A stretch of DNA of 64,000 bases from Blepharisma japonicum (GCA_949751835.1 CATKHK010000006.1:372001-436000); one strand, 5' to 3'; positions 23,001 to 33,622 are shown, numbered from the stretch's first letter. A program made the numbers and translations. The notes: generated by a model not told the origin, from the letters alone.

Positions 23001-25145
23001 GAAACATATATGGAATCTGAGCTTTTAGAGGCCAACAATTCAGTTTCTATCAATATAAATTCACTTCATTCTTTTACATTGCCAAATCATTCAGATATTT
23101 CAGAGTGTTTTTCTGCTGAAGATGAAGGAATTATTATTTATTTGTGTAGAAATGTTTCGAGATCTGAGGACCAGGTTATTGCGAAAGCGGTATTGCCTAT
23201 AGAAGAGTTAGCAGACCTTGAACCTAATAAAAAAATAACAAGAGTGGTGTGCTTATATGGGGATAGAAATATTAAGGTAGAAAGCTATCTAAACGAAGTC
23301 ATAGGCAAAATAAGGCTAGTTATTGAATATAAGCAGTCAATGACTTTTGATGATCCTGGGAGATCAGTTGAGTTAGTTTATGAAAAACAAACACAAATTG
23401 ATAGAGTTTTACCAAGGCAAAATATGTTGACTATTTTTATTGAAAATTTAGGTGATTTAACTAGAGCTCAAAGGTATTTAAAGAACCTTGGAATCGAAAT
23501 TGACCAAAGATGCAAAGTAAAAGTCTTAGTCAACCTTTTCTGCGAAGATGAAAATTTGAACAAGGAATTTGGAGTTTTGGAAATTGATGAACGTGATTTT
23601 GGTGAAAATGTCAGTATAAGAGAAAAATATCAAATAGAAATGACACTTAATAGCGAGATTTTGAATTATTTAAAAAATAAATCAGCAACAGTCAAAGTAA
23701 TTTTAATATCAAAATCGTATGAAGAAATCACTTTGGGAACTACAAAAATATCACTAATACCATTGCTTTTGCATTCAACTGCAGCAGGAGAGTTTGCATT
23801 ATTGAATGAGTATGGACAGTTTATGGGATATATAAATATTTCATTTTCATTCCAGATTGATGACACAAGACCTCAGTCTCCAGAGCAATTAGAAACAGCT
23901 GAAGAGCCTAAACCTTTAAAAAATCCAAATCTTCCTGATCTTGAGCCATTGCCAACTCTTATGATAGAAGAGGAGCCAAATACTAGTAAGGTTCAGCTGA
24001 CAATAGAGTCGGCGATGCATCTGCCAAAAGAAATTAGCGGTGAAATTTCAAATCCATTTATTCAATTCAAATGGTTTGATTCACAAACGTATAAAACTCC
24101 TCCAGTTTTGAGATCTGCTTGTCCTTCATGGAATTCAACACACACTTTAAATATTCCACTTGACTCCTCGAAGCTTAAAAAACCTATAATTTTTGAAATA
24201 TGGCATAGATCATTTACTAATCATTCTGATACAAAATTAGGAGAATGTGAAGTCGATCTTTCTGCTCTGATGGTTGTCGATCAAATTGATGGCTGGTACC
24301 ATATAATGGATTCTTTTAAGAATTCTGGGCAGCTGAAGCTTAGAATAACTCCAACGGAAAACTTGTATGAGAAAATTACAGGAAAGCCAAGAAAAAATTC
24401 AAGAGCTCCAAGCCCGGTTCCAAAACTCAGGGAAATTGAAGAAAAGCCAAAGAAAAAAAATGTCTATGAAGAAAGAATTAGCCTAATTAGTAAAAGTTTA
24501 GAAAATGAAAACGACGAAGAAATATACCAGAAGCATTTAGAAAATATGAGAACTCTAGAAAATATAACTCATAATTATGGCTCATGGGGACTGAATAGAG
24601 ATCGCTCACCTCCAAGAATAGAGTATGATAAAGCGGCTGTCAGACATACATCTCCTTTAAGAAAATCCAGAGTCTCGCCACCAAAATATTTTGAAGAAGC
24701 TGAAGAAAAACAAAGGCAATATAATTTTTCTGATATTTGGAAAGAAAATGTCAGTGTAACACCACATTATTCAGAAGATATTGCACATGTAGAGCCTCAG
24801 TATGGCAGAGAATATATAAAATATGAAGAGGAAGAAAAGAAATCAGACAGTGATGAAGAATGGGATCAAAATAAAATTAATGATATCTTAAGCTCAATAG
24901 AGGAGGCTACAAGACTTGCTAACCAGCTTCAAGTAGATCAGTATCAGTTATCCATTGAAGAAGAGAAAAAGCCTGAAGAAAGCCATATAAGAGCATATAG
25001 CTCTGATTATCGAGAGCCATCACTATCTAAACCTTCTGGGAGAATAAGCCCAGCGAATTTAGTAAAAAATCCACTACCGAATATGATGGTTACTGATTCA
25101 GAAATCTCAAGAATTGCTGCAATTATGAAAGGAAAGATGTCTTAA
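20043..25145 (+). CDS. C2CD3-like centriolar protein with multiple C2 domains, 1700 aa
   Basis: The N-terminal ~115 residues match the C2CD3 N-terminal C2 domain: SVVWLDPP, a RVKFWGEKTPG..LKPK segment, and FTNYLNDMSTLTID, where human C2CD3 has VVW, RWWGE and FTSYLTDM. Further C2-like segments lie near residues 375-530, 590-740, 1100-1240 and 1310-1440 (for example PSWNSTHTLNIPL). They are separated by charged, Lys/Glu-rich linkers; the tail is Ser/Pro-rich. C2CD3 is needed for centriole distal appendages and elongation, so a basal-body role fits this ciliate. The gene is one uninterrupted 5.1-kb exon. All of about 17 Trp codons are TGG and none TGA, in contrast to nearby genes. Confidence 0.85.
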   Translation: MSEKFNSYPSLPPEIQNSIHGILKVILGSVVWLDPPYNPEGLLFRVKFWGEKTPGIILKPKSTKQDTISNIAIYTIKCTQPIFTNYLNDMSTLTIDTMDAQWRLIGQIHINVRIYIKRDPVMAKGNLASNSGFANLEVDGVFPILTCENEPRKIGEIEIKAFTNYHGWENERTSKEVLASFEMNELKARFEDMPKKPSERKVSDDDRIPNSYENKNRGEYNKEKLDEMKLEIEGKNMEIYKKNDPSKIFVPKSSLKKIPRPEHAVDEEIKVAEKNAEKDINDPSISTEWEKVKAKGDQLKAKLLAAKAEEIALSASVEQPRIEEGRIPSVHEVEAMMLPEDITVAKLPGPTDIFEVPEREKKPFSDLTSMKHLKLSISTLTLLIDKSELKDKTLFLECIVPVPTLVQSAPSEKLQNSPISIFMDSFKITNKNVSNNLYTFNHESVHHLGLGEGIFGKLANQNIRIKLCTSETKEKPSELGRADILWEKILLAPGFIYSGTIDLIGEDKNPRARKNTKARVIGKLNASFFMVSDENKDTKIVEANKKEEIKIEEKHDEILKNYSLEKPSQELEFKSFQLYLYIESVSQVVRSDGSLPNIFINYKTFPDPEKISTPVFWECDETKKINHKMMIPITATESIVSKLRNAFITLEVWDKISTAKDELLGLVKLQLNFFATALSSGNLALFNSVYPVIVVDEYRPINNLRTAKDIGYLRVCLALGTPAQVHRLHLSQSNADNNSEKFSFTNKRQEKKDQEIEVKVFEEKNWNQKTSKKEEKNEWDIENTKEKHDKIVTESIESIGDIAAFLNTKPQQETVKQSTIIELPIKVEPQPFSEPPKQSPKIEKMFEEPKIQEIPKEKTKEELILFIKKCLDIEEVSIEEELKIVDRFNHRFIHSENFSHLLQELRLGIPPNDIQALIDLIISENPETSNKRRIQFIDIFHTLGIQPKSSNTKHSFQLTLKDIFACPFLTKLPNKSTYLKYLFPKEETYMESELLEANNSVSININSLHSFTLPNHSDISECFSAEDEGIIIYLCRNVSRSEDQVIAKAVLPIEELADLEPNKKITRVVCLYGDRNIKVESYLNEVIGKIRLVIEYKQSMTFDDPGRSVELVYEKQTQIDRVLPRQNMLTIFIENLGDLTRAQRYLKNLGIEIDQRCKVKVLVNLFCEDENLNKEFGVLEIDERDFGENVSIREKYQIEMTLNSEILNYLKNKSATVKVILISKSYEEITLGTTKISLIPLLLHSTAAGEFALLNEYGQFMGYINISFSFQIDDTRPQSPEQLETAEEPKPLKNPNLPDLEPLPTLMIEEEPNTSKVQLTIESAMHLPKEISGEISNPFIQFKWFDSQTYKTPPVLRSACPSWNSTHTLNIPLDSSKLKKPIIFEIWHRSFTNHSDTKLGECEVDLSALMVVDQIDGWYHIMDSFKNSGQLKLRITPTENLYEKITGKPRKNSRAPSPVPKLREIEEKPKKKNVYEERISLISKSLENENDEEIYQKHLENMRTLENITHNYGSWGLNRDRSPPRIEYDKAAVRHTSPLRKSRVSPPKYFEEAEEKQRQYNFSDIWKENVSVTPHYSEDIAHVEPQYGREYIKYEEEEKKSDSDEEWDQNKINDILSSIEEATRLANQLQVDQYQLSIEEEKKPEESHIRAYSSDYREPSLSKPSGRISPANLVKNPLPNMMVTDSEISRIAAIMKGKMS

Positions 25146-25317
25146 TAAACTAAATTAATTATTTTCATTTAATAAAATCTGTATTTTCGATAAAATTTCC
25201 TTATAGGCAAAATATATGGAAAATCATATATTAATAAATTTCTCAGCATTTATTAAAAAATTCAAAAATTGTAAGTGTACACAAACATCAATTATGGAAA
25301 TTTAATAAAAATACCTA

Positions 25318-26787
25318 ATGAGCTCTTTATTCTATTCAGCTGACCGAAGATCAAATCCAGGGAAAGGTTTTTGGTCACCATTTGCTGATAGCATGATCCC
25401 TGATTTATCTCAAAATATGATCTATGCAGGTTCTCTTTTTGTCAATAATTCTGTAGGCAACTTCAAAAAGCGCCGTTTCATTTTGACCAGCATTGGACTT
25501 TACTATTGCCCAAGCGCAACATCTCCGCCTAAGAAAATGTGCATAATTAGCTGAAAACTATTATCAGTTTTTACAGAAGAGAGCGAAAATGGACCTAGAC
25601 AAGGGTTTTCGCTTTATTCTGGTAAGGTAAGCTATGATTTTTATCCTATAACGCCGCTAAAGCTTCAGATTTGGGTAAAACATCTTTCAATAGTTGCAAT
25701 TGCAACAAGATTGCAAGATAATTATTTAATAGTTAAAGAAGCAGGCCATGGCTCAACTTCAACGGTTTTTCTTGGGATTGAGAAAGAAACACAGCAAAAA
25801 TTTGCAATTAAATCAATTTCTAAAGAAGTTTTAGTTTCTAATAAAAGAGCTTTACCGGCTTTGATAAATGAAATTGAATTTATGAGAGTTCTATCTCATC
25901 CACGGTTAGTGAAACTTCACAAAATTTATGAAGATGAGCAGCATGTTCATTTAATTCTAGACTACATGGAGCATGGAGACTTGTTCGCTAGACTAACAAG
26001 ACGAGGCTCCTTTAGTGAAGAAACAGCCATTAAATTCACTAAAAATCTTTTAGAAGTTATAGAATACGTTCACTCCAAAAATATCATCCATAGAGATTTA
26101 AAGCCAGAAAATATCTTAATGATGGACAAAGAAAATGATGTCGATTTCAAAATTGCAGACTTTGGCTTGGCAACTGCTTCCAGCAAAGATTTAACCTCCA
26201 GATGTGGGTCACCTGGCTATGCTGCTCCTGAATTATTATGGAAAACTCCATATGGGTTTAAAGTAGACATTTTCAGTATCGGGGTTATTTTATATGTCTT
26301 GCTTACAGGGAGAGCTCCTTTTTATGGAAGAAATGTCCAGGAGCTATTAGTAAATAATAGAGAATGCAATATTAATTTTTATGAAAAACATTGAAAAAAT
26401 ATTTCAGTAGAGGCTATGAATATTGTTGTGAAATTGACAGAAAAAGACCCAAATCTGCGATATACAGCTACTGAAGCACTAGTTCACCCTTGGTTTATTA
26501 AAAGAGAGAATAAGAAAAGGACATCAAAGCGCGCCACATCAAATGTGGTCAAAGATAATCTAAATTTCAGCCCTCCTTATGGGCTATCTAGCACACAAAA
26601 TTACAGCAATAACAGTCCATCTTATGCATCTCATGCTGTTTTAAATGGAAGATTTAAAATAAATAGAAAAAGTACAGTAAAGGCCCTCATGGACCCAGCG
26701 AAAGAAGATAGTCCAAGAAGGAACTATCAAAATCGGAATTTATTTATAACCCTGAGGAAACTGGATCCCATTGAGACAAGAAAATAA
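25318..26787 (+). CDS. PH-domain Ser/Thr protein kinase (CAMK-like), 489 aa
   Basis: One frame with TGAs at 25552-25554 and 26392-26394 as Trp. Residues ~35-130 look like a pleckstrin-homology domain (YAGSLFVNN..NFKKRRFILT..GLYYC, ending in QIWVKHL). The kinase domain follows at ~131-395: Gly loop GHGSTST, VAIK-equivalent FAIKSI, HRDLKPENILM, DFGLA, an APE-like AAPELL and a CAMK-type LTGRAPF. The C-terminal ~95 residues are basic and Ser/Asn-rich. A PH domain placed before the kinase suggests recruitment to phosphoinositide membranes, as in AKT-type kinases, though the kinase core looks closer to CAMK/DCLK enzymes. The next gene starts only 20 nt downstream. Confidence 0.92.
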
Positions 26788-26807
26788 TTGTTTAAATTAA
26801 ATCTAAA

Positions 26808-28106
26808 ATGGAAAGAGAGTACCTTGAGAAATGACTAAATGATATAGACAATTCGATTAAAGAAGAAGAGCAAGGATTAGAAAATCTACAAGAAGCTGCT
26901 TTATGGCCAGGGGCAAGCACGATATCAGAAATCGAAAATGAGTCCCAAGGCTTCAGTCATTTCTCAGAAAACATCACTTCAGACGTCAAATTGCCAGTAG
27001 AAGAGCGGCTAACTTACTACAAAGCTAGATCTCTTAGGTCAATTCAGCAAAAGCGGCAGCAGCAAGTGCAGGAAGAAATGGATAACCTAAAAAATCCTTT
27101 GATCTCAAAAAGATCACAAAAATTGGCTTCAAGCAACAGAGATGGAAAAATTGAAGATAGATTAATGCAGGAAGGAATAAAACAAAAAATGTTACAGATT
27201 AAAAAGGAAGCTCAAGCCTCAAAAGAAGCAAAAGTTCAAGCTAACCCAATAATTACTCCTTTAGCTGCAAGCTTAAAGCGGGAAGGAGATATTGTGGACA
27301 GACTTTTTGAATATCAAAAAATATATCAAGAAAAACTAGAAAATAAAAAAAATGATTCGCCAAAAGACTCTAAAGGAATCCCAAAAATAAATAAGATTAA
27401 TGGGATTGAAAGCAAATATATGAAGCCGAATTCTCCGAAAACAGTTTACGTGGAAACATTTTCATATAAACCTGAAGTCAATAAAAAATCAGAAATTCTA
27501 GCCTCAAAGTTAGGAGACGCAAAAGAGAGGCTTCTGCAGAGGCCGAAGGAAAAAAATCTTGAAGACTCAGAGTATACATTTAAGCCATCAATAAATAGGA
27601 GAGAAAATGACCCAAATAAAATTGAATGATGGGAGTCGCTGTACCAGCATGGCCAGTTTATAAAAGAAAAAAGAGAAAGAACAAAAGAAGAATTTGATAA
27701 AATTAAAGAAGAAGACCCAAATTTGACCTTTAAACCAACCATAGTTACAAAAGGGCATAAACAAGAAAGTAATGAAGAAAGGGTTAAAAGGCTTGAAGCA
27801 TGGAGTAAGCAAAAAGAACAAAAAATAGAGGAAGCAAAAGCACAGAATTCAAATAAAGACTTAGAAGGCTGCACTTTTGCACCAAAAATCAATAAAAGAC
27901 CTTCATTGAGCAAGCCGAAAATCGAAACAAAAGGAGTTGATAAGTTTTTGCAAAGGCAAGGGTTAGCCAAAAAGAATAAAAATGAAAATGATTCACCAAA
28001 GAAATATCAAACTGAGAGCCGTAATGAAGACATTTCAGCAGCTGAATTTGAAAATGCAATGAAAACTCTTCATGATGAGCTGCATTCAATTAATTTAAAT
28101 ATGTAA
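26808..28106 (+). CDS. Charged coiled-coil protein with FxPxI motifs, 432 aa
   Basis: ATG 26808 to TAA with two TGAs as Trp (26832-26834 and 27627-27629). The protein is very rich in K, E and Q. It has repeated short motifs of the type TFKPSIN, TFKPTIV and TFAPKIN (near residues 260, 310 and 365), each after a basic or charged helix. This FxPxI pattern is common in ciliate and apicomplexan cytoskeletal or cilia-associated proteins. No enzyme domain is seen. The 20-nt gap to the upstream kinase leaves almost no room for separate UTRs. Confidence 0.82.
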
Positions 28107-28557
28107 CTCAAGACTAGATATAGAACTTTGCGTTTATTATTAAATACCAAAAAAATTAAATTATCAATAGTTGAGTGAACCTTAAGCATCAGTTAAGTTT
28201 TGATCAAGTTGGAAATGATCCATTTATTATATAATTTATTTAACATCCTCTGAAAATTGGGTTAAACAAAAACATAGCTAAACCTATGAAATAAATTATT
28301 ATTTATTATTATAAACGATTTCTCAATGCTTATAGTTCCAAATTAATTTAAGTTCAGTAAATAAGATTATTCTAGTTATATATTTTTAATAATTTTTATT
28401 CGGCCAGAAATTTGTATTGTATAACCTACAAGAGGTAATAATCTAATTAAATTACAAATTATTTTAGCATTTTGAACTTAATGCACAGTATATACCCTGC
28501 GCATAGAGCTTTTCCATTTGTTTCTCTTCTTTGAGTGTGGAAATAATTCTCAATAAA
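28107..28557. other. Intergenic spacer, no gene seen
   Basis: 451 nt, AT-rich, with stops in all frames. It contains the 3' end region of the coiled-coil gene and the promoter of the alcohol dehydrogenase; no motif recognised. Confidence 0.55.
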
Positions 28558-29676
28558 ATGGTCAAGAACACTTATGAAACCCTTGGTGATAGAGCTCCTA
28601 AGCCTTGCGCCATAGGTGATGCTCATGGTGTTGCTATGGCCTTTTTAGAACCAGGCACAACAGTTACTCCATTCCCATTCCAGCACCCAGAGCTTCTTAA
28701 TAATGAAATCAGAATCCACGTCACCCATGCAGGGCTCTGCCATAGTGATATCTTTGAATCAACCCTTGGCTGGGGAGAAAATGTAAACTTCCCTCTGGTT
28801 ACCGGACACGAAATCGTTGGAGTTGTTGAAAAAGTCGGCGAAAGAGTTTCTAGATTCAATGTTGGCGACAGAGTTGGTTTTGGTGTTTGGAGAGAGTGCT
28901 GCGAGCAATACGAAAGCTGCAGAGAGTGCAGAAATGGTTTTGATAATCTCTGCCCTAAGGCAAAGCTTACCTATGACCCTTACTTTGGAGGATATGCTAC
29001 CTCATTCCAAGCTCACGCAAGCCACTTTTATAAAATCTCAGACGATTTCCCAGGAAATGCAGCCCCACTCTTCTGTGCAGGATTGACTGTCTTTTCTCCT
29101 CTTAACACTCACATGAGAGCAGGAATGAAGGTCGGAGTTGTTGGAGTCGGTGGATTAGGACATCTTGGCCTCAAATTTGCAAGAGCTATGGGCGCTGAAG
29201 TCACAGCTATTTCCACAAACCCTCACAAAGAAGAGGAAGCGAAATCATTCGGAGCCCACCACTTCTTAAACTCAAGAGATGAGCAGCAAATGAAGGATGC
29301 TGCCAGTTCTTTTGATTTTATTCTCGATACTGCAATCCAAATTAACATTGATCAAGATTGCAAGTTAATAAAACCAAGAGGGTTATTAAACATCGTGGGC
29401 ATTCCTGATGCTAAAGAAAACTTAAATTTCAACTTATTTACGATTTTAGGCAAAAATATTAATTTGACTGCAAATCCTGTTGGCTCAAGATGGGAAGGAG
29501 ACCAAATGCTTGAATTTTGTAGGGTGCATGATGTTTATCCTTTGGTTGAGGAGTATAAGTTTGCGGATTGTCAAGTTGCTGTTAATTCTTTGGCTCATGG
29601 AGTTCCTCATTATCCTAAGTTCAGAAATGTAATGGAAACTGCAAGCTTTATGGAAACTTTCACACCTAGCAAATAA
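28558..29676 (+). CDS. Zinc-dependent alcohol dehydrogenase (cinnamyl-alcohol/AdhP-like MDR), 372 aa
   Basis: The start is ATG 28558 (MVKNTYETL); the frame upstream is open only from a TTG. It is a medium-chain dehydrogenase/reductase with catalytic-zinc ligands in the CHSD and GHEIVG motifs, a structural-zinc lobe CCEQYESCRECRNGFDNLC, and a Rossmann NAD(P)-binding glycine motif GVVGVGGLGHLGLKFA near residue 200. It should oxidise or reduce alcohols/aldehydes with NADP(H), as in the CAD/YahK-like branch, and is probably cytosolic. GC content is raised and its Trp codons are TGG, suggesting high expression. A paralog with a long N-terminal extension lies at 53937-55424. Confidence 0.93.
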   Translation: MVKNTYETLGDRAPKPCAIGDAHGVAMAFLEPGTTVTPFPFQHPELLNNEIRIHVTHAGLCHSDIFESTLGWGENVNFPLVTGHEIVGVVEKVGERVSRFNVGDRVGFGVWRECCEQYESCRECRNGFDNLCPKAKLTYDPYFGGYATSFQAHASHFYKISDDFPGNAAPLFCAGLTVFSPLNTHMRAGMKVGVVGVGGLGHLGLKFARAMGAEVTAISTNPHKEEEAKSFGAHHFLNSRDEQQMKDAASSFDFILDTAIQINIDQDCKLIKPRGLLNIVGIPDAKENLNFNLFTILGKNINLTANPVGSRWEGDQMLEFCRVHDVYPLVEEYKFADCQVAVNSLAHGVPHYPKFRNVMETASFMETFTPSK

Positions 29677-30090
29677 ACTTTAATTACTCAAATCAAATTT
29701 AAAATCCTATTCATAAATATTTCAATTCCTTTGTGAGGAAAGGAACTAGTGAGAATTCAATGGAATTTTACTCTGCTTCATTAATTTTATTAGATCTTGA
29801 TCAAATCGCTTCTTGATAAGAAGGAGTCATTATTGAAAGAATAGGAATATGCACAGCTTAATAGCTTTGAAATTTATAAGAGTTCTGGAATAGAAAAGAG
29901 ATTTTGAGATATGTTTACATGAAAATAATAAATTTTGATTAGAAATGAATATACTCCTATGAATTATCTTGCTCCTTATTAGATTTCAATAGCTCATATA
30001 ATGATTTAATAATTTTGGTAAAACTTCCATGATATTTATGTAATAGATTAGAAATAATTAATATATTAATTGTAATATAGCAACATTAAA
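29677..30090. other. Intergenic spacer between convergent genes, no gene seen
   Basis: 414 nt between the 3' ends of the plus-strand dehydrogenase and the minus-strand ABCG gene. AT-rich; no ORF or RNA gene recognised. Confidence 0.55.
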
Positions 30091-32007
30091 TTATTGCTGT
30101 TTGGCTTTTCGTGACAGCCTAAACAAAACCAAGCTTGTGAGCATCCACATTCCCCAACCCTCTAAAATAATAGCTAATATTGCAATCCCAAGTGAATCTT
30201 CGAATCCTTGTTGACCTAATGGATCACAAGGAATACATCCTTTATCTGCAGCTGAATCACAAGTTTGGCAATATAAATTTAAATCAGTGTATTCATTTAT
30301 ACTTAACGCTTCATATCCATATTTGTAAGGAGAAATATACTGTACTCAGCTGAAAGCTACAGGCAATGAATTTAAATTGGCAAAACTCCCTCCAAAAATA
30401 ACGAAAGGAAGAGTGATTAAAGGTCCTCCAGCCATTGCTCCGCTTTCAGTTTTAAATAGAGATCCAGTAAAGAGACCAAATGAGTTTCCGCACATATTAA
30501 AAAGCAACATAATTGCATAAAAAATAAAAAATTTAGAAGCGTCATGATTATTGAGGCCCACAGCTCAATATACAATTAGGCATTCTAAAAGAACTGCAAT
30601 TATCAAATTAGGCAGTTCCGTTAGTGATTTTGCTATAAAATAAGAAAAGCTATCATAAAGGTCTTGACCTGATTCTTTCAAAAATAAAGGTCTTTCTGAT
30701 GGAAAACAAAGTAATTCGTTTTGAGAGCCTAAAGTAAAAGCTGTTAAAGAAAGCATAAACAAAATCCCATTGCGATTTTGTATAGCTGTAGCGCCTGTAC
30801 CTAAATCATTAAAAATCAGCACAAAGAGAAGGCTGATTCCAATAGCTTGAATAAATTTGACTCTACTAAATATGACATTCCTTCTTGCATTTTTACTTGC
30901 TCTTTTAAATAAAATCGATAATCTCTCAAAAAAGCCTATTTTATGCGGCTTTTCATTAAGATCATAATCATAATTTACTGTTTCAAGTGTTTTCTGGCTA
31001 TTTGTGTTGTCTTGAGACTCGTATGATTCTATTAATTTCTTCAAAGTTTCCTTTTCTTCATCAGTTTGCTCATATCTGTTTACCACGTGCATAATTTTCA
31101 TATAATAATCACTTGGAAGGACATGCCGAGGACATTTATATCCTAGAGTAGCAAAATATTTTCTTGATTTTTTAGCACCACCTTGATAGACAAATTGGCC
31201 CTCGCTCATAAGAATAAGTCGATCAAATTTATTGAAAATCATTGAACTAGGCTGATGGACAGTTGAAATGATATTTCTTCCTTTTCTTGCTTGCTCAACT
31301 AATAATGTAAATACAATATCTGCTGTATAGCTATCTAATCCAGAAGTTGGCTCATCTAAAATTAATATACTTGGTTCAGTTATTAGCTCTATTCCTATAC
31401 AAATCCTTCTGCGTTCTCCTCCAGAGACTCCTTTTTTAACAACACTCCCTATAATATTGTCAGCTATATTGTCTAGTCTTAAATCGATCAAAATTTTATC
31501 AACTCTATTTTTATGTTCCTCCAATGTTCCTGTGCATCTAAGCCGCGAAGAAAACATTAAGCTTTCTCTAGCGGTTAGAGTTGATAATAAAGTATCTTCT
31601 TGGGTTACATAAGCACAATGGGATCTATAGCTGATTTTTTTTATATCGTTGCCATTAGCAGTTATCTTCCCTGATATATGGCTACCTGAGATACTGGCAA
31701 TTTGTCCTGAAAGAATAGATATCAGTGTTGTTTTTCCTGCTCCTGAGGAGCCCATGATTGCCAAAATTTCACCAGGATTTGAATATCCTGAAACTCCTTT
31801 AAGTATGCATTCAGAGCCTTTTTTGGTTTTTACAGTACACTCAATTTTTTCCCACACAAGCTGTATTTGGATTTTTGAGTCACTTGTTTTTTTTAGAGAT
31901 ACCATTTCTACAGATTGGTCTCCAGAAGAATTATAGTTTGAGTTCGAAACTCCGTCAGTATTTATATCAGAAATGCGTAATGCAGGGGATGGTGTGTTTC
32001 CTGACAT
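30091..32007 (-). CDS. ABCG (White-type) half transporter, 638 aa
   Basis: One frame with TGAs at 30565-30567 and 30346-30348 as Trp; the first gives VYWAVGL, where ABCG proteins have Y-W-x-x-G-L. The layout is reversed NBD-TMD: Walker A GSSGAGKTT (~residue 85), signature VSGGERRR (~195), Walker B ILDEPTSGLD (~220), then six membrane helices from ~390. A Cys-rich extracellular loop (YCQTCDSAADKGC) precedes the last helix, as is usual in ABCG proteins, where it forms disulfides. As a half transporter it must dimerise; typical cargo is lipids, sterols or pigments precursors. Ends at TAA 30091-30093. It is the first member of a dense minus-strand cluster. Confidence 0.94.
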
Positions 32008-32186
32008 TAAATCACAAAAATGCTAATTTAAATCCTGATCAGAAGAAATGGTAAGTGTTTTTAATTTAATCTAGAGAAATAATAAATAATAATTATAAGG
32101 AGAACATTATACTAACTATTTAACAAAATTTTAAGAGTGTATTAAATTAATCCAATTTATATCCAATATAGTTGGCTTTATTTTGA

Positions 32187-32621
32187 CTATTTTGAAATTC
32201 TCTTAAATACATCAAACTCTACATAATCATTCCCATTTGTTACAAAGTGAATCATATTTTCAATATCAGTATCTGAAACTTCTTCTCCCAAACAATATAA
32301 AGCATATTTTAATTCGTCACGTCCTAGACGCCCATCATGATCTCTATCAAGGGCATCAAAAATCTGTTTAAGTATATTTTCTTCTGCTTCTCCATCAAAA
32401 ATATCATCCATTACTCTTTCAAACTCTGAATACTGAATATTTCCATCCCCATTCGCATCAATTTTTTCAATAAGTTCTTGCAATTCTTCTTGCTCAATAT
32501 TTATTCCTTGTGTCAGAATGTATTCTTCTAATTCTTTAACATTAATAGTCTGGTCTTCATCTTTATCGAACATTTTGAACATTTCTTGAATTCTTGCATG
32601 CTTGTCTCCATCAGCATCCAT
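32187..32621 (-). CDS. Calmodulin-like EF-hand calcium-binding protein, 144 aa
   Basis: Four EF-hands. Loops 1-3 look functional: DKDEDQTINVKE (~22-33), DANGDGNIQYSE (~59-70) and DRDHDGRLGRDE (~95-106). The fourth (around VTNGNDYVEFDV) lacks the first Asp and is probably dead. Length and spacing resemble calmodulin or centrin without an N-terminal extension. It is a likely Ca2+ sensor; the partner is unknown. Only 35 nt separate it from the upstream gene on the same strand. Confidence 0.9.
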   Translation of the reverse strand: MDADGDKHARIQEMFKMFDKDEDQTINVKELEEYILTQGINIEQEELQELIEKIDANGDGNIQYSEFERVMDDIFDGEAEENILKQIFDALDRDHDGRLGRDELKYALYCLGEEVSDTDIENMIHFVTNGNDYVEFDVFKRISK

Positions 32622-32656
32622 TGTTTTAAATTGTTTATATTAGTATAGATTACCTA

Positions 32657-33622
32657 TTAATTATGAAGCTCAAAGTCGTACTGTGTAGGGCTAATAGAAT
32701 CTTTTACTTCTTTTATCACATCTTCAGCTAGAAATACAGATTTAATACCTGATGCTACACTTGATTTTATTGGAAGAAGAACTGGATTCAGTTCTTTTGT
32801 GTATTCTTCATAGCCGAATGCAAATATATAAGCAAATGAGGCTACAAACATTTCAATGCAAATTAAAAACTCTTGAATAATTATAGCAAATTCTCTGGAG
32901 CTTAGAGCAGAAGTTTCTGTGATAAAATCAAGCTGCTCCAAAATATTTATTAAAATACCTTGCCAAAATGAAAAAAATATCACTATTTTTATGCATAAAA
33001 ATTTTGGTAATGGTTTATAAGGCTCTAGCAATTCTTCTGCAGCGACATAGAAAAGTAAAAGTCCATAAAGTGCTAAGGAAAATGAAATATTATTTAGCAC
33101 GAATATATAGAGAAAAGCATCATTGTAATTATATGCATTTTCATGAAAAATTCCATAATATTCAAAAACCAGTATTAAAATAGATGAAAGTGGTCTAAAT
33201 AGAACAAATTGCAAAGTTCCACCTTTAACTAGCCTAATAAACATGCTACCTGGGCTAAAGCTTTTTAAAAATAACCCAAATGGCCATGGGTGATTTATTC
33301 TCTCTCTAAGTTCTAAGCTAATTATTAACTTTCTTTCTCCTCCAATATATTTCATTAGCAGCATAGTAAAGCTATATAATACAAAGGCTTCATAGCAATC
33401 TCGGAAAATATTGAAAATAGCTTGATTTGTAGGAAAAAGCATAGAACACCAAGAAGTAATCCCATAGACAGGCACCATAAGTATAATCCTGCATACATAC
33501 ATCTGATAGTCAGGCTTAAAGAAGTGCCAGAAATGCTTGCATAACAGATGAATAGAGACTACCAATGATGCTAGCACACAAGTACCTCCAATCGCATATA
33601 TCAAAATTAAGCCTTTATACAT
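32657..33622 (-). CDS. TMEM184/OST-alpha family membrane protein, 321 aa
   Basis: About seven membrane helices. Family-typical features are visible: an N-terminal helix, YQMYVCRIILMVPVYGI, then FRDCYEAFVLYSFTMLL, a cytosolic KLI segment, and FLCIKIVIFFSFWQGILI near residue 220. This is the Solute_trans_a (DUF300) signature region. Animal OST-alpha moves bile acids and steroids; TMEM184/LAZ1 proteins act in vacuole and plasma-membrane physiology, so the cargo here is open. The tail after ~residue 275 is cytosolic. It lies between the EF-hand gene and the SCP-type phosphatase with gaps of 35 and 21 nt. Confidence 0.9.
   Translation of the reverse strand: MYKGLILIYAIGGTCVLASLVVSIHLLCKHFWHFFKPDYQMYVCRIILMVPVYGITSWCSMLFPTNQAIFNIFRDCYEAFVLYSFTMLLMKYIGGERKLIISLELRERINHPWPFGLFLKSFSPGSMFIRLVKGGTLQFVLFRPLSSILILVFEYYGIFHENAYNYNDAFLYIFVLNNISFSLALYGLLLFYVAAEELLEPYKPLPKFLCIKIVIFFSFWQGILINILEQLDFITETSALSSREFAIIIQEFLICIEMFVASFAYIFAFGYEEYTKELNPVLLPIKSSVASGIKSVFLAEDVIKEVKDSISPTQYDFELHN

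Noticed and set aside
28531-28557. TTG start for dehydrogenase 1 (likewise 18897, 34558, 39283, 48283)
   Set aside because: Non-ATG starts are artefacts of ORF listing; an ATG nearby or further upstream fits each family better.
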